A DNA stretch of 64,000 nt from Alteromonadaceae bacterium M269. Lineage in GTDB: Bacteria > Pseudomonadota > Gammaproteobacteria > Enterobacterales > Alteromonadaceae. Position 1 is the stretch's first letter. The number at the start of each line of letters is the position of its first letter. The stretch is taken from positions 372,001 through 436,000 of the forward strand of contig SMNZ01000005.1 in the NCBI GenBank assembly GCA_004353515.1, given 5' to 3'. The notes beneath the pieces are model-generated. The model was not told the origin of the DNA, did no database searches, and saw only the letters and a list, made by a program, of their open reading frames with translations. The position numbers and the translations under genes were made by a program. Of this stretch, positions 1 through 9,406 are shown in pieces.

Positions 1-30
1 AAAGGTTACCATTTTTAAAAGGTAACCTTT
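1..30 (-). terminator. Inverted repeat, likely terminator of the DUF3300 gene
   Basis: Perfect 10-bp inverted repeat (AAAGGTTACC / GGTAACCTTT) with a 10-nt A/T loop. It lies 25 bp past the stop codon of the minus-strand gene that ends at 56. The sequence that would carry the U-tract on the minus strand is outside the window, so polarity is inferred from the neighbouring gene. Confidence 0.6.
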
Positions 31-55
31 GGACGGTACGCCCCTATTGAGGTTT

Positions 56-1105
56 TTAGTAATAGCGGCGTTTTTTATAGCGCTTATATCTTTTCTTATA
101 ACCTCGATGTTTATATGAAGAGCGATAGCGTTTCTTATAGCCGTGACCATAGTGCTTTCTTTTAAAGCTACTTCGATAACCCTTTCTATAACTCCCTCTA
201 TAGCCTTTTCTGTATCCCTTTTTATATCCGCGTGAATAGCCTTTGTTGTATGTTGCTCTTGAGAAGGTACCTCGAGAAAACGTTCCTCTAGATCTAGAGA
301 AATGTTTGTCTCCGCCATAGGAACGTCTGACTTTGTTTCTATAGTTAGCGTAGTGCGGATAGTAGCTACGGAATTTTCTGTTGCTGTAATAGCGCTTGTG
401 TCCGTGATTGTAATGCTTCGCTACTTTGCGCCCAAAGTGATAGCTAGGGCTCCAGTAAAATCGGCCTCGTGAGTGATAGTGAGCCGGACGTTTCCAATAG
501 TATGGATTGTTGGCATGTCGCCATCTACCGTAAACAATTCTGGTATCGTAATAAGGGACATAAATAACTTCAGGATTGGCCGAAACGATGCTGATTTCAC
601 CCTCTTCTTCCAGTACCTGAGTATGTTCATTATCAGGTAAAGAGCCATGCTCTTGTGCTTTGGCTCTTAAAGATTGGACACCTGCGAGCAGATCTGCAGG
701 GTGTTGTTGGTAAGCATCTCCCAAGTTCTCTAGCCAATATAAATCGTTGCTTAAGTCTTGAAGCAAGTCGTTAAACGGAACGAGTGCAAGTACGCTTTCA
801 GGCCAGTTTTTAGATTCAGCTTCTATCAGAGCGTCTTCTGGACTTAAATCACTATTTTCCTCACGCCATTCAGCGGCTTGGATAATATCGAGAGGATAGG
901 CTGATGCTTCGAGAATATGGGACAGTAAAGTGTCTGGGTAGAGTGCAATGGGGGCGAGGATTTGCTCGACTTCGCTTTGTTCTATAGCGACTTCTTCTTC
1001 GAATTCCTCATCGAGTTCTTGAGCTTGAACGGCAGAGGAACTCATGACAATACATGAAGTGAAAAGGATTCCCCATAAAAGCACTGACAGCGAACGAAGT
1101 AGCAT
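56..1105 (-). CDS. DUF3300-type secreted envelope protein
   Basis: 349 aa. A hydrophobic N-terminal signal (about residues 1-29, ending AVQAQ) is followed by a short acidic stretch (about 30-43). The DUF3300-like domain (about 45-180) carries ILAPIALYPD, LLSHILEASAYP and AAEWREEN. After about residue 195 the protein is extremely rich in Tyr, Arg, Lys, Gly and His, in loose GYxKGYR-type repeats to the C-terminus, giving a very basic tail. Proteins of this family are exported and of unknown function; I infer an envelope location. An FTSC motif in the signal could be read as a lipobox, but Phe at -3 is poor. It is monocistronic, with a hairpin just downstream. Confidence 0.8.
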   Translation of the reverse strand: MLLRSLSVLLWGILFTSCIVMSSSAVQAQELDEEFEEEVAIEQSEVEQILAPIALYPDTLLSHILEASAYPLDIIQAAEWREENSDLSPEDALIEAESKNWPESVLALVPFNDLLQDLSNDLYWLENLGDAYQQHPADLLAGVQSLRAKAQEHGSLPDNEHTQVLEEEGEISIVSANPEVIYVPYYDTRIVYGRWRHANNPYYWKRPAHYHSRGRFYWSPSYHFGRKVAKHYNHGHKRYYSNRKFRSYYPHYANYRNKVRRSYGGDKHFSRSRGTFSRGTFSRATYNKGYSRGYKKGYRKGYRGSYRKGYRSSFKRKHYGHGYKKRYRSSYKHRGYKKRYKRYKKRRYY

Positions 1106-1266
1106 AGTTGCATCTCCACTTATCGATTACATGCTTAAAACATATAACGTGACAAGACTTAACGGCGACTGAATCTACCAATATGTCATAAAATTGTGAT
1201 AACTGAACTCGTTGGCGCTATGCACTTTTAATAATTTGGGGGTGTAGCGCCAAAAGAGGATGGAGT

Positions 1267-1884
1267 TTACTTTAAGAGGTGAGGATCGAACTCGTGCCCA
1301 AGCTTTTGGGTTTTTGTTTTAATATAACCTTTATTGTCGTCTGTGATGCCATGATCAATAGCAAGCCTTTCGACAACATTAATACCCATCGACTCTAGTG
1401 CCGCAATTTTTTTAGGGTTATTGGTCATCAGCGAGACTTTCTGTACATTGAGTTTATCCAACATGTACTGGCAAATGCTGTAGTCTCTTAAGTCTGCATC
1501 AAAGCCAAGATGCTCGTTTGCTTCTACTGTATCTAAACCGGTGTCTTGTAGGTTGTAAGCTTTAATCTTATTGAGTAAGCCGATGCCACGGCCTTCTTGG
1601 CGTAAGTAAAGCAATACACCGCGTCCTTTATCGACGATATTCTTGAGCGCACGCTCTAGCTGGAACCCACAGTCGCATCTTGTGCTATATAGCGCATCAC
1701 CAGTTAAACACTCAGAGTGAACTCGAATGAGTACAGTGTCATCTTCGCTCCAGTCTCCATAAGAGAGAGCGACGTGTTCTTGATTAGACTCTACCTCGAC
1801 AAAACCGTGAATTTTGAATTTGCCATGCTGAGTTGGCAGATCAGCGGTGCTGATGTAATCGAAACGAGGAGTGGAATCTTTCAT
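1267..1884 (-). CDS. ribA: GTP cyclohydrolase II
   Basis: Catalyses the first step of riboflavin synthesis (GTP to a diaminopyrimidinone phosphate, formate and pyrophosphate) in the cytoplasm. 205 aa from the ATG at 1884. The zinc ligands are visible as C59, C70 and C72 (SECLTGDALYSTRCDCG), followed by LRQEGRGIGL and the TNNPKK motif of stand-alone RibA. The frame is open to a GTG at 1917. I prefer the ATG at 1884 because it has AAAGGTAG upstream and gives the usual RibA length (E. coli about 196 aa). It is not fused to RibB. No FMN riboswitch is seen in the short upstream gap. Confidence 0.95.
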   Translation of the reverse strand: MKDSTPRFDYISTADLPTQHGKFKIHGFVEVESNQEHVALSYGDWSEDDTVLIRVHSECLTGDALYSTRCDCGFQLERALKNIVDKGRGVLLYLRQEGRGIGLLNKIKAYNLQDTGLDTVEANEHLGFDADLRDYSICQYMLDKLNVQKVSLMTNNPKKIAALESMGINVVERLAIDHGITDDNKGYIKTKTQKLGHEFDPHLLK

Positions 1885-1965
1885 TAACTTAAAACTACCT
1901 TTAAATCTAGGTCGCACACTATAGCCAGAAAAAGAGCAGATGCAAGATGGCTAATAGGCGAACAC

Positions 1966-4815
1966 TTAGATTATATCACGATAAGGAATGAAGTCTTTGA
2001 GTGCTTGAGGTTTAGCAACACCATAGCCTTGGGCGTAATCTACGCCGATTTTACCAAGCTCGACCATGATTTCTTTAGATTCAACGAATTCCGCAACAGA
2101 GCCTATACCCATAGCTTTGGCAATATCATTGATAGAGGTCACCATGGCTAAGTCTATCGGATCAGTTAGTAAGTCTTTGACAAAGCCGCCGTCAATCTTA
2201 ACGAAGTCGACCGGGAAGTTTTTCAAGTAGCCATATGACGAAAAACCGCTACCAAAGTCATCAAGCGCAAAGAAACATCCTAATTGTCTGAAGGTTTTAA
2301 TAAACTCCAATGTTTCCTGCATTTTGACAATTGCCATGCTTTCCGTGATTTCAAAGCAGATTTTCTTGTATGGAATCTTATATTTCTCAAAGGCATTTAA
2401 AACGAAAAGACGCAAATCATTGTCGGCTAGCGAGTGTGCACTTAAATTGATATTGCATCGTCCTAGAGCGTCTAGGTGTTCGCGGTTTTCATTAAACCAC
2501 TTAAAGGTGTTATCAATTACCCATCTGTCTATTTTGGCTGTGAGGTCGTAGCGCTCCGCTGCAGGTAAAAAAGCGGCTGGTGGCACAACGTCGTTGTCGG
2601 CGTTACGCATGCGTAACAGGATTTCGTAGTGATGTCCTGAAGCCATCTTCTTCAATGGGATGTAATGTTGGTAATAGAGTTCGAAGCGATCATCTTCAAG
2701 TGCTCTGTTAATGTGATTAACCCATTCAAGTTCGCTTTCATAGCGCTGAATATGTTCATTTTCGTCCGAGTAGGTATGAATCTGGCTCCGCCCTTGTTCT
2801 TTGGCGGTATAACAAGCGGCGTCCGCCATACTCAAGAGTTGCTCTGTGGTGAAAACATTTTCATTATATGGAACTAAGCCGATGCTGATCCCCAATGAAA
2901 AAATACGGTTATCCCAGATGAAACGGAATTCTTTTACGGCGTTAAGTAGCTTATTGGCAATTAAGAAGGAGGTATCTGCATATTCGCCCTCTAGCAAAAC
3001 ACCAAATTCGTCACCGCCAAGTCTGGCGAGTATGCCCTTGTCTGAAATCACGTCATTCAATTGCTGTGACAGCTGTTTTAAGAGGATGTCGCCTGCTTTG
3101 TGACCGCAACTGTCGTTGACGATTTTGAATTGATCGAGGTCCATATACAGCAACGTTAGTGGCTCATTGCTGATCTTTGTTTGTTCCAAGGATTTGCGTA
3201 AACGTTTTTCGAACTCTCTTCTGTTGTATACGCCTGTTAAGGAATCATGAGTCGCCATGTATTCCATGTTGATATCCGATTGTTTGCGTTCCGTGATATC
3301 GATAACAGAGCCATACAGGAGTTTGCGTTCCTCTTCTTCACGCACTTGGGCCGACACCATTCCCCAGAACACACTGCCGTCTTTACGGCGACCTTTGATT
3401 TCTATCCCTGCTGTCGTTTCTTGCTCGAGTAGTCGTCCAACTAGAACATCTCTGTCTTCCGGGCTTGCGTATAGCTGCGAGGTCTTTTTAACCATTTGCA
3501 GCATTTCCTGTTCATTTTCGTAACCAAAAAGCTTGCACATAGCTGGGTTTGTTGTGATGAGATCGCCGTCCAAGGTCGCACTATACAAGCCTTCTGCCGA
3601 ATTTCGGAAGATGTCGTAGAACTGACGAAGATCATTGATAAGATCACCTTGGCGCTGTTGGCGAAACTTAATCAGCACTTCTTCGTGGACCTCAATCGCT
3701 ACAGCTATGATAAGTAAACCAAACAACATCAGTACAATGTAGATCAGGCTGAATGGCATGCTGAGAGAAATACCGTTGAGGTAGAAAGTAATAGAGGTTA
3801 ATGCGGTAACGGCGATTATCATCCAGCCAATAACATAGAGTCTATTGGGTAAGCTATCGTGTTGATTCCGGTATGACATTGACAGAATAAGTTGAAGTCC
3901 AACGTTCACAATAGCCAGCCCTGAAGCAACAATGATTTGCCAGTAACTATCTAAAATGAACCCAGCCAAAACGATAAGTACTGCGCATGTATAGGATGTT
4001 GCTCGCCAGACCATGGGTACACCGTGCAATATGAGATGCGCGACCTTGGTGGAAGCAAAAACGGCCATACCAATGCACAGTGTCGTGATAAGTGAAATGT
4101 AAGAACTGAGCCCACTGACTTGACCAATAATCCCTTCAACATTCAAAAATAGCAGGGCAAAACATAAAGTGGATACGGAAAACCAGAACCGGATAGGGCT
4201 GCGTAAAATTGTGTAAGTGCATAGAAAATACAAAAAAGAGGTTAATAACCCACCGCTTACCAAACCGATAATGACGAGATTAATTTGCTCGGAAGTAGAA
4301 AAGTTCTGTGTCTTCCAATATTCAAGTGCGAAGACCATAGGACCATCATCAATAAAGCGAAGGTAAATGTCCAACTCATCGCCCGGCAATAAGTCCATGG
4401 GAACAGCGAACTGCCTAAAATGGATGGGCCTGTTACTAAAAGGCCTGGCAGCTCCCATGTTGACGGAATTGCGGATGCGCCCCATTTTGTCGATTACAAA
4501 AACATCGACAATATCGAGATTGGGGTTGGAGATAATCATGGCATATTGCTGGCTTTGATTACCTTGATAACTGATATGAATCTTTCCCCAAAGCGCTTGG
4601 TGATCTTCTAGTGGAGAGATATCTAAGTCGGAGATCCAGTCGCCCCGTTTTTTAACATCCGAAAGCTGACTATTTCTGTCTGTTCTTATGAGTTGCAAAA
4701 GTTGGCGAACGTTTTTGTACTCAAAACTCTTATCGACAATGACGCTATCAGCAGAGACCTGATTGCTAACAAAGATGATTCCTAGGAGGAATATAAACCT
4801 AGTGATGAAATGCAT
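1966..4815 (-). CDS. Membrane GGDEF-EAL protein with 7TMR-DISM and PAS domains
   Basis: 949 aa from the ATG at 4815 (frame open to a TTG at 4827; neither has a good Shine-Dalgarno). Signal peptide about 1-22. A periplasmic 7TMR-DISM extracellular-like region (about 25-175) is followed by about seven membrane helices (180-380), a PAS domain (about 398-511), GGDEF (600-604 intact, so probably a competent cyclase) and EAL. The phosphodiesterase site looks complete: EIL at 731-733, NLSAHSL, FEITES, DDFGSG at 852-857, VKIDG and AQGYG. No RxxD inhibitory site precedes GGDEF. It probably makes and/or degrades cyclic-di-GMP in response to a periplasmic ligand; which activity dominates cannot be read from sequence. 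Confidence 0.9.
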   Translation of the reverse strand: MHFITRFIFLLGIIFVSNQVSADSVIVDKSFEYKNVRQLLQLIRTDRNSQLSDVKKRGDWISDLDISPLEDHQALWGKIHISYQGNQSQQYAMIISNPNLDIVDVFVIDKMGRIRNSVNMGAARPFSNRPIHFRQFAVPMDLLPGDELDIYLRFIDDGPMVFALEYWKTQNFSTSEQINLVIIGLVSGGLLTSFLYFLCTYTILRSPIRFWFSVSTLCFALLFLNVEGIIGQVSGLSSYISLITTLCIGMAVFASTKVAHLILHGVPMVWRATSYTCAVLIVLAGFILDSYWQIIVASGLAIVNVGLQLILSMSYRNQHDSLPNRLYVIGWMIIAVTALTSITFYLNGISLSMPFSLIYIVLMLFGLLIIAVAIEVHEEVLIKFRQQRQGDLINDLRQFYDIFRNSAEGLYSATLDGDLITTNPAMCKLFGYENEQEMLQMVKKTSQLYASPEDRDVLVGRLLEQETTAGIEIKGRRKDGSVFWGMVSAQVREEEERKLLYGSVIDITERKQSDINMEYMATHDSLTGVYNRREFEKRLRKSLEQTKISNEPLTLLYMDLDQFKIVNDSCGHKAGDILLKQLSQQLNDVISDKGILARLGGDEFGVLLEGEYADTSFLIANKLLNAVKEFRFIWDNRIFSLGISIGLVPYNENVFTTEQLLSMADAACYTAKEQGRSQIHTYSDENEHIQRYESELEWVNHINRALEDDRFELYYQHYIPLKKMASGHHYEILLRMRNADNDVVPPAAFLPAAERYDLTAKIDRWVIDNTFKWFNENREHLDALGRCNINLSAHSLADNDLRLFVLNAFEKYKIPYKKICFEITESMAIVKMQETLEFIKTFRQLGCFFALDDFGSGFSSYGYLKNFPVDFVKIDGGFVKDLLTDPIDLAMVTSINDIAKAMGIGSVAEFVESKEIMVELGKIGVDYAQGYGVAKPQALKDFIPYRDII

Positions 4816-4984
4816 AGGCGAGTTCAAAGAGATGCCATATTGGATAAGTGTTGAATGTCCATATCAGATTACAAACGACCCTGTTCTTCGCCTTGGTATA
4901 TTGCGTATTTTTTATTCATCTAAATGATGTATACAAAAATAGTTTATTAGATTCAGTATAAACGGTTTTTGTATGATAAATCTA

Positions 4985-5293
4985 TTAGACTGCATTCTTG
5001 GAGATAACGCTATACATATCAAGTAGTTTTTCCTGTTTTTCAGGTTCTAGTGACTCGATCCAAGCAGCCTCGCATAAGTGTTCAATATTGAGAATAAATA
5101 GCGTGTTTTTAAATCTAAAAGTAAGCTGATGTCGGTCAGCTCCTTCCTCTAAGGATACAATGTCGATAATAGGCTTTTGTGAAAACTGCTCAATAAAATT
5201 AATCCACTGCTCATCATCAAGCCAATTAATGCATTGGAGTTTGATAGATCCTTCGTCGAATGAATATTGAATGTTTTGTTCCAACTGCTGCAT
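4985..5293 (-). CDS. Conserved-looking hypothetical protein
   Basis: 102 aa, soluble, with no signal peptide or membrane segment. It is acidic with regularly spaced hydrophobics (for example QLTFRFKNTLFILNIEHLCEAAWIES), suggesting a small alpha/beta fold. I do not recognise the family. The ATG at 5293 has no clear ribosome binding site. It lies 170 bp upstream of the GGDEF-EAL gene on the same strand, so the two could share a transcript, but nothing shows this. Confidence 0.55.
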   Translation of the reverse strand: MQQLEQNIQYSFDEGSIKLQCINWLDDEQWINFIEQFSQKPIIDIVSLEEGADRHQLTFRFKNTLFILNIEHLCEAAWIESLEPEKQEKLLDMYSVISKNAV

Positions 5294-5382
5294 ATAAAAC
5301 TATTTTGATCTCGTGTCGCTGGTCTGTCGTATTAATTTGTGTACTAACTATCGTCTTAAGTTCTTTGAGAACTATTATTGGC

Positions 5383-5653
5383 GCTAGGGGCTATTAGTCT
5401 TTGGTGTATAGGTTTTGTTCTAAATAAAGGCTTTTTGATCGAGGCGTGGACTTGCAGGCTTATAAATATCAGTCAAAAGTGCACAACAAAGAGCAAAATG
5501 CCTTTATGACGAATCCTTCGGACGGCATCTGTTTGTTATTTATACTGCATCAGAGCCTATTCGTTTATATGAATAAACCATATAGTCTCTTGGTTGCCTA
5601 AACAACAAACAACTCGCTGCAAAACTGTACAGTAAAGACTAATAGACCCTAGC
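5383..5653. mobile_element. MITE-like element A with 20-bp terminal inverted repeats
   Basis: The ends are 5383-5402 and, inverted, 5634-5653, matching at 19 of 20 positions (consensus GCTAGGG[G/T]CTATTAGTCTTT). The element is 271 bp, non-coding, and occupies most of the 459-bp gap between the genes at 5293 and 5753. If the repeat is taken from GGG inward, both flanks are TA, as expected for IS630/Tc1-mariner-type target duplication (inference). The same end motif (CTTTGGTGTATA) recurs at 24345-24397. No transposase is present, so it would depend on one elsewhere. Confidence 0.6.
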
Positions 5654-5752
5654 ATATTAGCTGAGATTCCAGTATATCTACAGTGTGAGCAAAAGAGTCT
5701 GTTTATCTGTGCTGTAAGTGCAGCAGATTCTAACAATTAGAAGGTATATCCA

Positions 5753-6082
5753 ATGACTATGTCGTCTTTTCGCAAGGTAACTCTATCTTGTGGTTTATTA
5801 TTTCTCGGTATCTTTTCTCAAGCCCAAGCGGCGGATATAGCAGCAGGTAAATCAAGTTCTGTTGCCTGCGCAGCCTGCCACGGTGGGAACGGTATCTCTG
5901 TTATCCCCAATTACCCTAACTTAGCGGGCCAAAAAGAGTTGTACCTTGTATCGGCGATAAAAGCCTATAGAGATGGTGGGCGTCAAAACCCTATTATGAC
6001 GCAAATGGCATCAAACTTATCAGATGAAGATATCGCTAACTTAGCTGCTTACTTCTCTAGCTTAGATCCCGCAGGGAAATAG
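5753..6082 (+). CDS. Small periplasmic c-type cytochrome (class I, c553-like)
   Basis: 109 aa. Signal peptide about 1-26 (cleaved after AQA), then one haem c site, CAACH, with H43 as proximal ligand. A NxPNLAGQ region follows, and a methionine in NPIMTQM is the likely distal ligand. The C-terminal [16 protein letters not shown] helix is typical of this family. It is a periplasmic electron carrier; the partner is unknown. AAGG lies 8 nt before the ATG at 5753. The HD-hydrolase gene follows after 31 bp and may be co-transcribed. Confidence 0.9.
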   Translation: MTMSSFRKVTLSCGLLFLGIFSQAQAADIAAGKSSSVACAACHGGNGISVIPNYPNLAGQKELYLVSAIKAYRDGGRQNPIMTQMASNLSDEDIANLAAYFSSLDPAGK

Positions 6083-6113
6083 CCTTTAGGGGCTCACTGG
6101 AAAAAAAGGATTT

Positions 6114-6686
6114 ATGGATCAAAATTTATTAAAAGTTATCGAGTTCTCTTTAGAATTGGAGAAGCTCAAGAATGTCCTTCGTCGGACGAAACCTATCGGT
6201 TTAGATCGCTTTGAAAACAGTGCTGAGCATAGCTGGCAGATTGCGCTGGTGGCTTTGTCGCTTGTTCCTCATGCTAAACAGGCTGTCGATACGGCGAAGG
6301 TTGTTTCTATGCTACTGCTACATGATGTTGTTGAAATCGATACAGGTGATAAGTTTGCCTATGATGCGAATCATGATGATTACGAGAATGAGTTGGCAGC
6401 AGCGAAGCGTATCTTCGGACTGCTGCCGACTGAAACTTGTGACAAGTTCTTAAACTTGTGGATTGAGTTTGAGCAGGCGGAAACTGCAGATGCACGTTTT
6501 GCAAAAGCGGTCGACCGGTTACTGCCTGTTATTCAAAACATCAGTAATAAAGGACAAAGCTGGATCAATCATAAAGTTACTGTCGATCAAGTTCTGCACA
6601 AAAACGCAGGCATAGCCGACTTGAATGATGATTTGTGGTCTTGGGTTAAGGAAGAAGTTGAAAAAACATTTTCCGAACATGTGTAG
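6114..6686 (+). CDS. HD-domain phosphohydrolase (HDDC2/YfbR-like)
   Basis: 190 aa cytoplasmic protein. Metal-binding HD signature: H in NSAEHSW, then LLLHDVVEIDTGD, then a later Asp in the AVDRLLPV region. This pattern is typical of YfbR/HDDC2-type 5'-deoxynucleotidases, which dephosphorylate (deoxy)nucleoside monophosphates; the exact substrate here is not determined. Start ATG at 6114 with AAAGGA upstream. Length fits the family. Confidence 0.85.
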   Translation: MDQNLLKVIEFSLELEKLKNVLRRTKPIGLDRFENSAEHSWQIALVALSLVPHAKQAVDTAKVVSMLLLHDVVEIDTGDKFAYDANHDDYENELAAAKRIFGLLPTETCDKFLNLWIEFEQAETADARFAKAVDRLLPVIQNISNKGQSWINHKVTVDQVLHKNAGIADLNDDLWSWVKEEVEKTFSEHV

Positions 6687-6808
6687 AGCAGCTAATCAGT
6701 TGCTGCATAAAGTTATTAACGATAAAGAGTGATCGTAAAGTGCGATTTATCGGTATGACAATTGACGGTAGCTAGAGCAACACGCTCTAAAATAAAACGG
6801 AACAAGAT

Positions 6809-7474
6809 ATGATAAAACTGCATCACTTGAATAACTCTCGATCACAACGCATTTTATGGATGCTGGAAGAGATTGGTGTTGAATACGAGATCGTTCACCA
6901 TCAACGTGATGCACAGACAAACCTTGCTCCTGAAAGTTTAAAAGCGGTGCATCCATTGGGTAAGTCGCCAGTGTTAGTTGATAACGATGTCGTCATCCCT
7001 GAGTCAGGCGCTATTATTGAGTACCTCGCTCGGACATATGCACCAGAAGCTATGTTACCTAGTGACAACCCTACTGACTTAAGCCAATACGTTTACTGGA
7101 TGCATTTTTCTGAGGGCTCACTGATGCCGCCAATGGTTATGCGTCTCGTGATGGAGAAAATTAAAACCTCACCCAAGCCATTCTTTGCCCGAGGCATCGC
7201 AAATAACATTGCTAACAAGGTGTTAGCGAGTTTTGTAACGCCTAATATTGATAGAAACCTAGGCTATATCGATCAATATTTAGCAGGAAAGGAATGGTTT
7301 GCTGGTGATCATGTCACGGGCGCTGATGTGCAAATGAGTTTCCCGTTAGAAGCGGTGGTTGCAACTGGTGGCGCAAAGTCTTATCCCAATATTACGGCCT
7401 TTGTGAAGCGAGTTCATGAACGAACTGCTTATCAAAGGGCGCTTGAAAAAGGTGGTGATTACGCCTACGCCTAG
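6809..7474 (+). CDS. Glutathione S-transferase family protein
   Basis: 221 aa. Thioredoxin-like N-terminal domain (about 1-80) with NNSRSQR at the glutathione site, a cis-Pro in GKSPVLV, and the PESGAIIEYL signature; all-helical C-terminal domain follows. Cytoplasmic; substrate unknown. Its stop codon shares the CTAG palindrome (7471-7474) with the stop of convergent recQ, so the genes overlap by 4 bp. Confidence 0.9.
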   Translation: MIKLHHLNNSRSQRILWMLEEIGVEYEIVHHQRDAQTNLAPESLKAVHPLGKSPVLVDNDVVIPESGAIIEYLARTYAPEAMLPSDNPTDLSQYVYWMHFSEGSLMPPMVMRLVMEKIKTSPKPFFARGIANNIANKVLASFVTPNIDRNLGYIDQYLAGKEWFAGDHVTGADVQMSFPLEAVVATGGAKSYPNITAFVKRVHERTAYQRALEKGGDYAYA

Positions 7475-9279
7475 CCTAAATGTTTACTGATAGCGTCCAA
7501 AAACTCTTGGCCGTACCGCTCTAATTTAGTCGCACCTACGCCACTAACCTCTAACATTTCTCGGGACGTTTGAGGGAGCTTATCCGCCATATCAACCAGT
7601 GTTGCATCACTAAAGACAACAAAGGGCGGGACTTCTGCTTCGTCCGCAATTTTCTTACGTAAATGTTTAAGCTTCGCGAAGAGGGCTTTGTCGTATTGAC
7701 GAGAATCGAGTGGGTTTTCTTTTTTGGTATTAACACTCAACCTCGGAACTGCGAGTGTTATTTCCTGCTCGCCTTTAAGTACTGCTCGAGCAGCTTCAGT
7801 AAGCTTGAGAACGGAGTTTTGCGTTATATCGATGCGTATCAGGCCTTGGTGGATTAGCTGGTTAATTACATTGTGCCAATAAGCATCAGCTTCGTTTTTG
7901 CCAATCCCAAAAGTCGTGATTCGTTGATGTTCATTTTCGATGATGCGTTTAAGCTGTTTACCTCGGAGCACGTCAACAACGTATTGAATCCCTTCACTCT
8001 GTTTTATGCGGTAAATACAGGAAAGTAGCTTTTGTGCTGCCACGGAACCATTGAATTTTCGTGGTGGATCAATACAGATATCGCAATTTCCACAGGGTTG
8101 GTCATTGTATTCCGCAAAATAGTTGAGGAGTACTTGTCGGCGACAAGTTTGTGATTCTGCAAAGGCTTGCATTGCCGCAAACTTTTGTAATTCGATTTCT
8201 TGTCTTTCGACATTGTCACTCATTGCAATCCAACGTTGAACACGAGAAGCGTCTTTTTCGTTAAATAATAAGAGCGCTTCTGCTGGCAAGCCATCGCGGC
8301 CTGCTCGTCCAGTTTCTTGGTAGTATGCCTCAACACTTCTTGGTAGGTCGTGGTGAATAACGTAGCGAACGTTTGGCTTGTTAATACCCATGCCAAACGC
8401 AACTGTGGCAACAACTATATCGATATTGTCTTGGATAAAGTTACGTTGCACCCGGTTTCTGGTTTCGGCATCATGGCCTGCGTGATAGGCACCGCAGTTA
8501 TACCCTTTTTCTTTAAGCTTACTGACGAGTTCATCAACCTTGGCGCGGCTTCCACAATAGACGATGCCGCTACCTTCTCTGGTCTTAAGGTAGTCACAGA
8601 GTTGATCAAAAGCTTTAAACTTTTGAATTAAGTTATAACGGATATTCGGACGGTCGAAACTGCCTTTGTAGATTGTTGGATTGTTTAGGTTAAGTTGATG
8701 CAGTATATCGTTTCGTGTCGCTAAATCGGCGGTAGCTGTTAACCCCATCATAGGGACGTTTGGAAAAAAGCGTTTGAGCTGACCGAGCTGTCGATACTCG
8801 GGCCTAAAATCATGCCCCCAGCTAGAGACACAGTGAACTTCATCGACAGCAATTAAATCTAGCTGAATGTTTTGTAGACGCTCAATAAAGTCTGGATGAA
8901 TAAGGCGTTCAGGTGCGACATAGATAACTTTGTATTGGCCGTTGTACATGCCATTGTATGTCTCAACTATCTCTTGGGATGTTAGGGAGGATGTTAAGCA
9001 CGCCGCACTAACACCATTGGCTAACAGAGCATCGACTTGGTCTTGCATCAGCGATATTAGCGGTGAAACGACTAAAGTCACACCTGACATAACCAATGCT
9101 GGAACTTGATAGCATAGCGATTTTCCACCACCCGTTGGCATAAGTACAAGAGTATCTTTGCCTTCTAAGGTTGCATCAATAACTTCACGTTGCCCAGCTC
9201 TGAATTCAGAGTAGCCGAAGACATTCTGCAATACCTGATCGGGTGTTTGTGTGGATATTTCTTGTGCGTTAGTTAACAA
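7471..9279 (-). CDS. recQ: ATP-dependent DNA helicase RecQ
   Basis: 602 aa. Superfamily 2 helicase for recombination and fork repair. Walker A TGGGKS at 49-54; the Walker B box reads DEVH (146-149) instead of the usual DEAH; QETGRAGRDG motif VI is intact. The RecQ zinc-binding region (C in QTCRRQV, then CGNCDIC) and winged helix follow, with a C-terminal HRDC domain (about 525-602). The only in-frame start before the conserved region is the TTG at 9279, since an in-frame TAG lies just upstream and no ATG precedes the helicase core. The length matches E. coli RecQ. Confidence 0.95.
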   Translation of the reverse strand: MLTNAQEISTQTPDQVLQNVFGYSEFRAGQREVIDATLEGKDTLVLMPTGGGKSLCYQVPALVMSGVTLVVSPLISLMQDQVDALLANGVSAACLTSSLTSQEIVETYNGMYNGQYKVIYVAPERLIHPDFIERLQNIQLDLIAVDEVHCVSSWGHDFRPEYRQLGQLKRFFPNVPMMGLTATADLATRNDILHQLNLNNPTIYKGSFDRPNIRYNLIQKFKAFDQLCDYLKTREGSGIVYCGSRAKVDELVSKLKEKGYNCGAYHAGHDAETRNRVQRNFIQDNIDIVVATVAFGMGINKPNVRYVIHHDLPRSVEAYYQETGRAGRDGLPAEALLLFNEKDASRVQRWIAMSDNVERQEIELQKFAAMQAFAESQTCRRQVLLNYFAEYNDQPCGNCDICIDPPRKFNGSVAAQKLLSCIYRIKQSEGIQYVVDVLRGKQLKRIIENEHQRITTFGIGKNEADAYWHNVINQLIHQGLIRIDITQNSVLKLTEAARAVLKGEQEITLAVPRLSVNTKKENPLDSRQYDKALFAKLKHLRKKIADEAEVPPFVVFSDATLVDMADKLPQTSREMLEVSGVGATKLERYGQEFLDAISKHLG

Positions 9280-9406
9280 AGAAGAGACAACATTTGGAGA
9301 CTAAACTATTGGTAGTTATTCTAAGGCTTTCGGCTATATGATTGAAGTGATTTATCACAATGATATTGCCAATTCAGTGTAATTTTACTGGGGATATTTA
9401 ACACTT

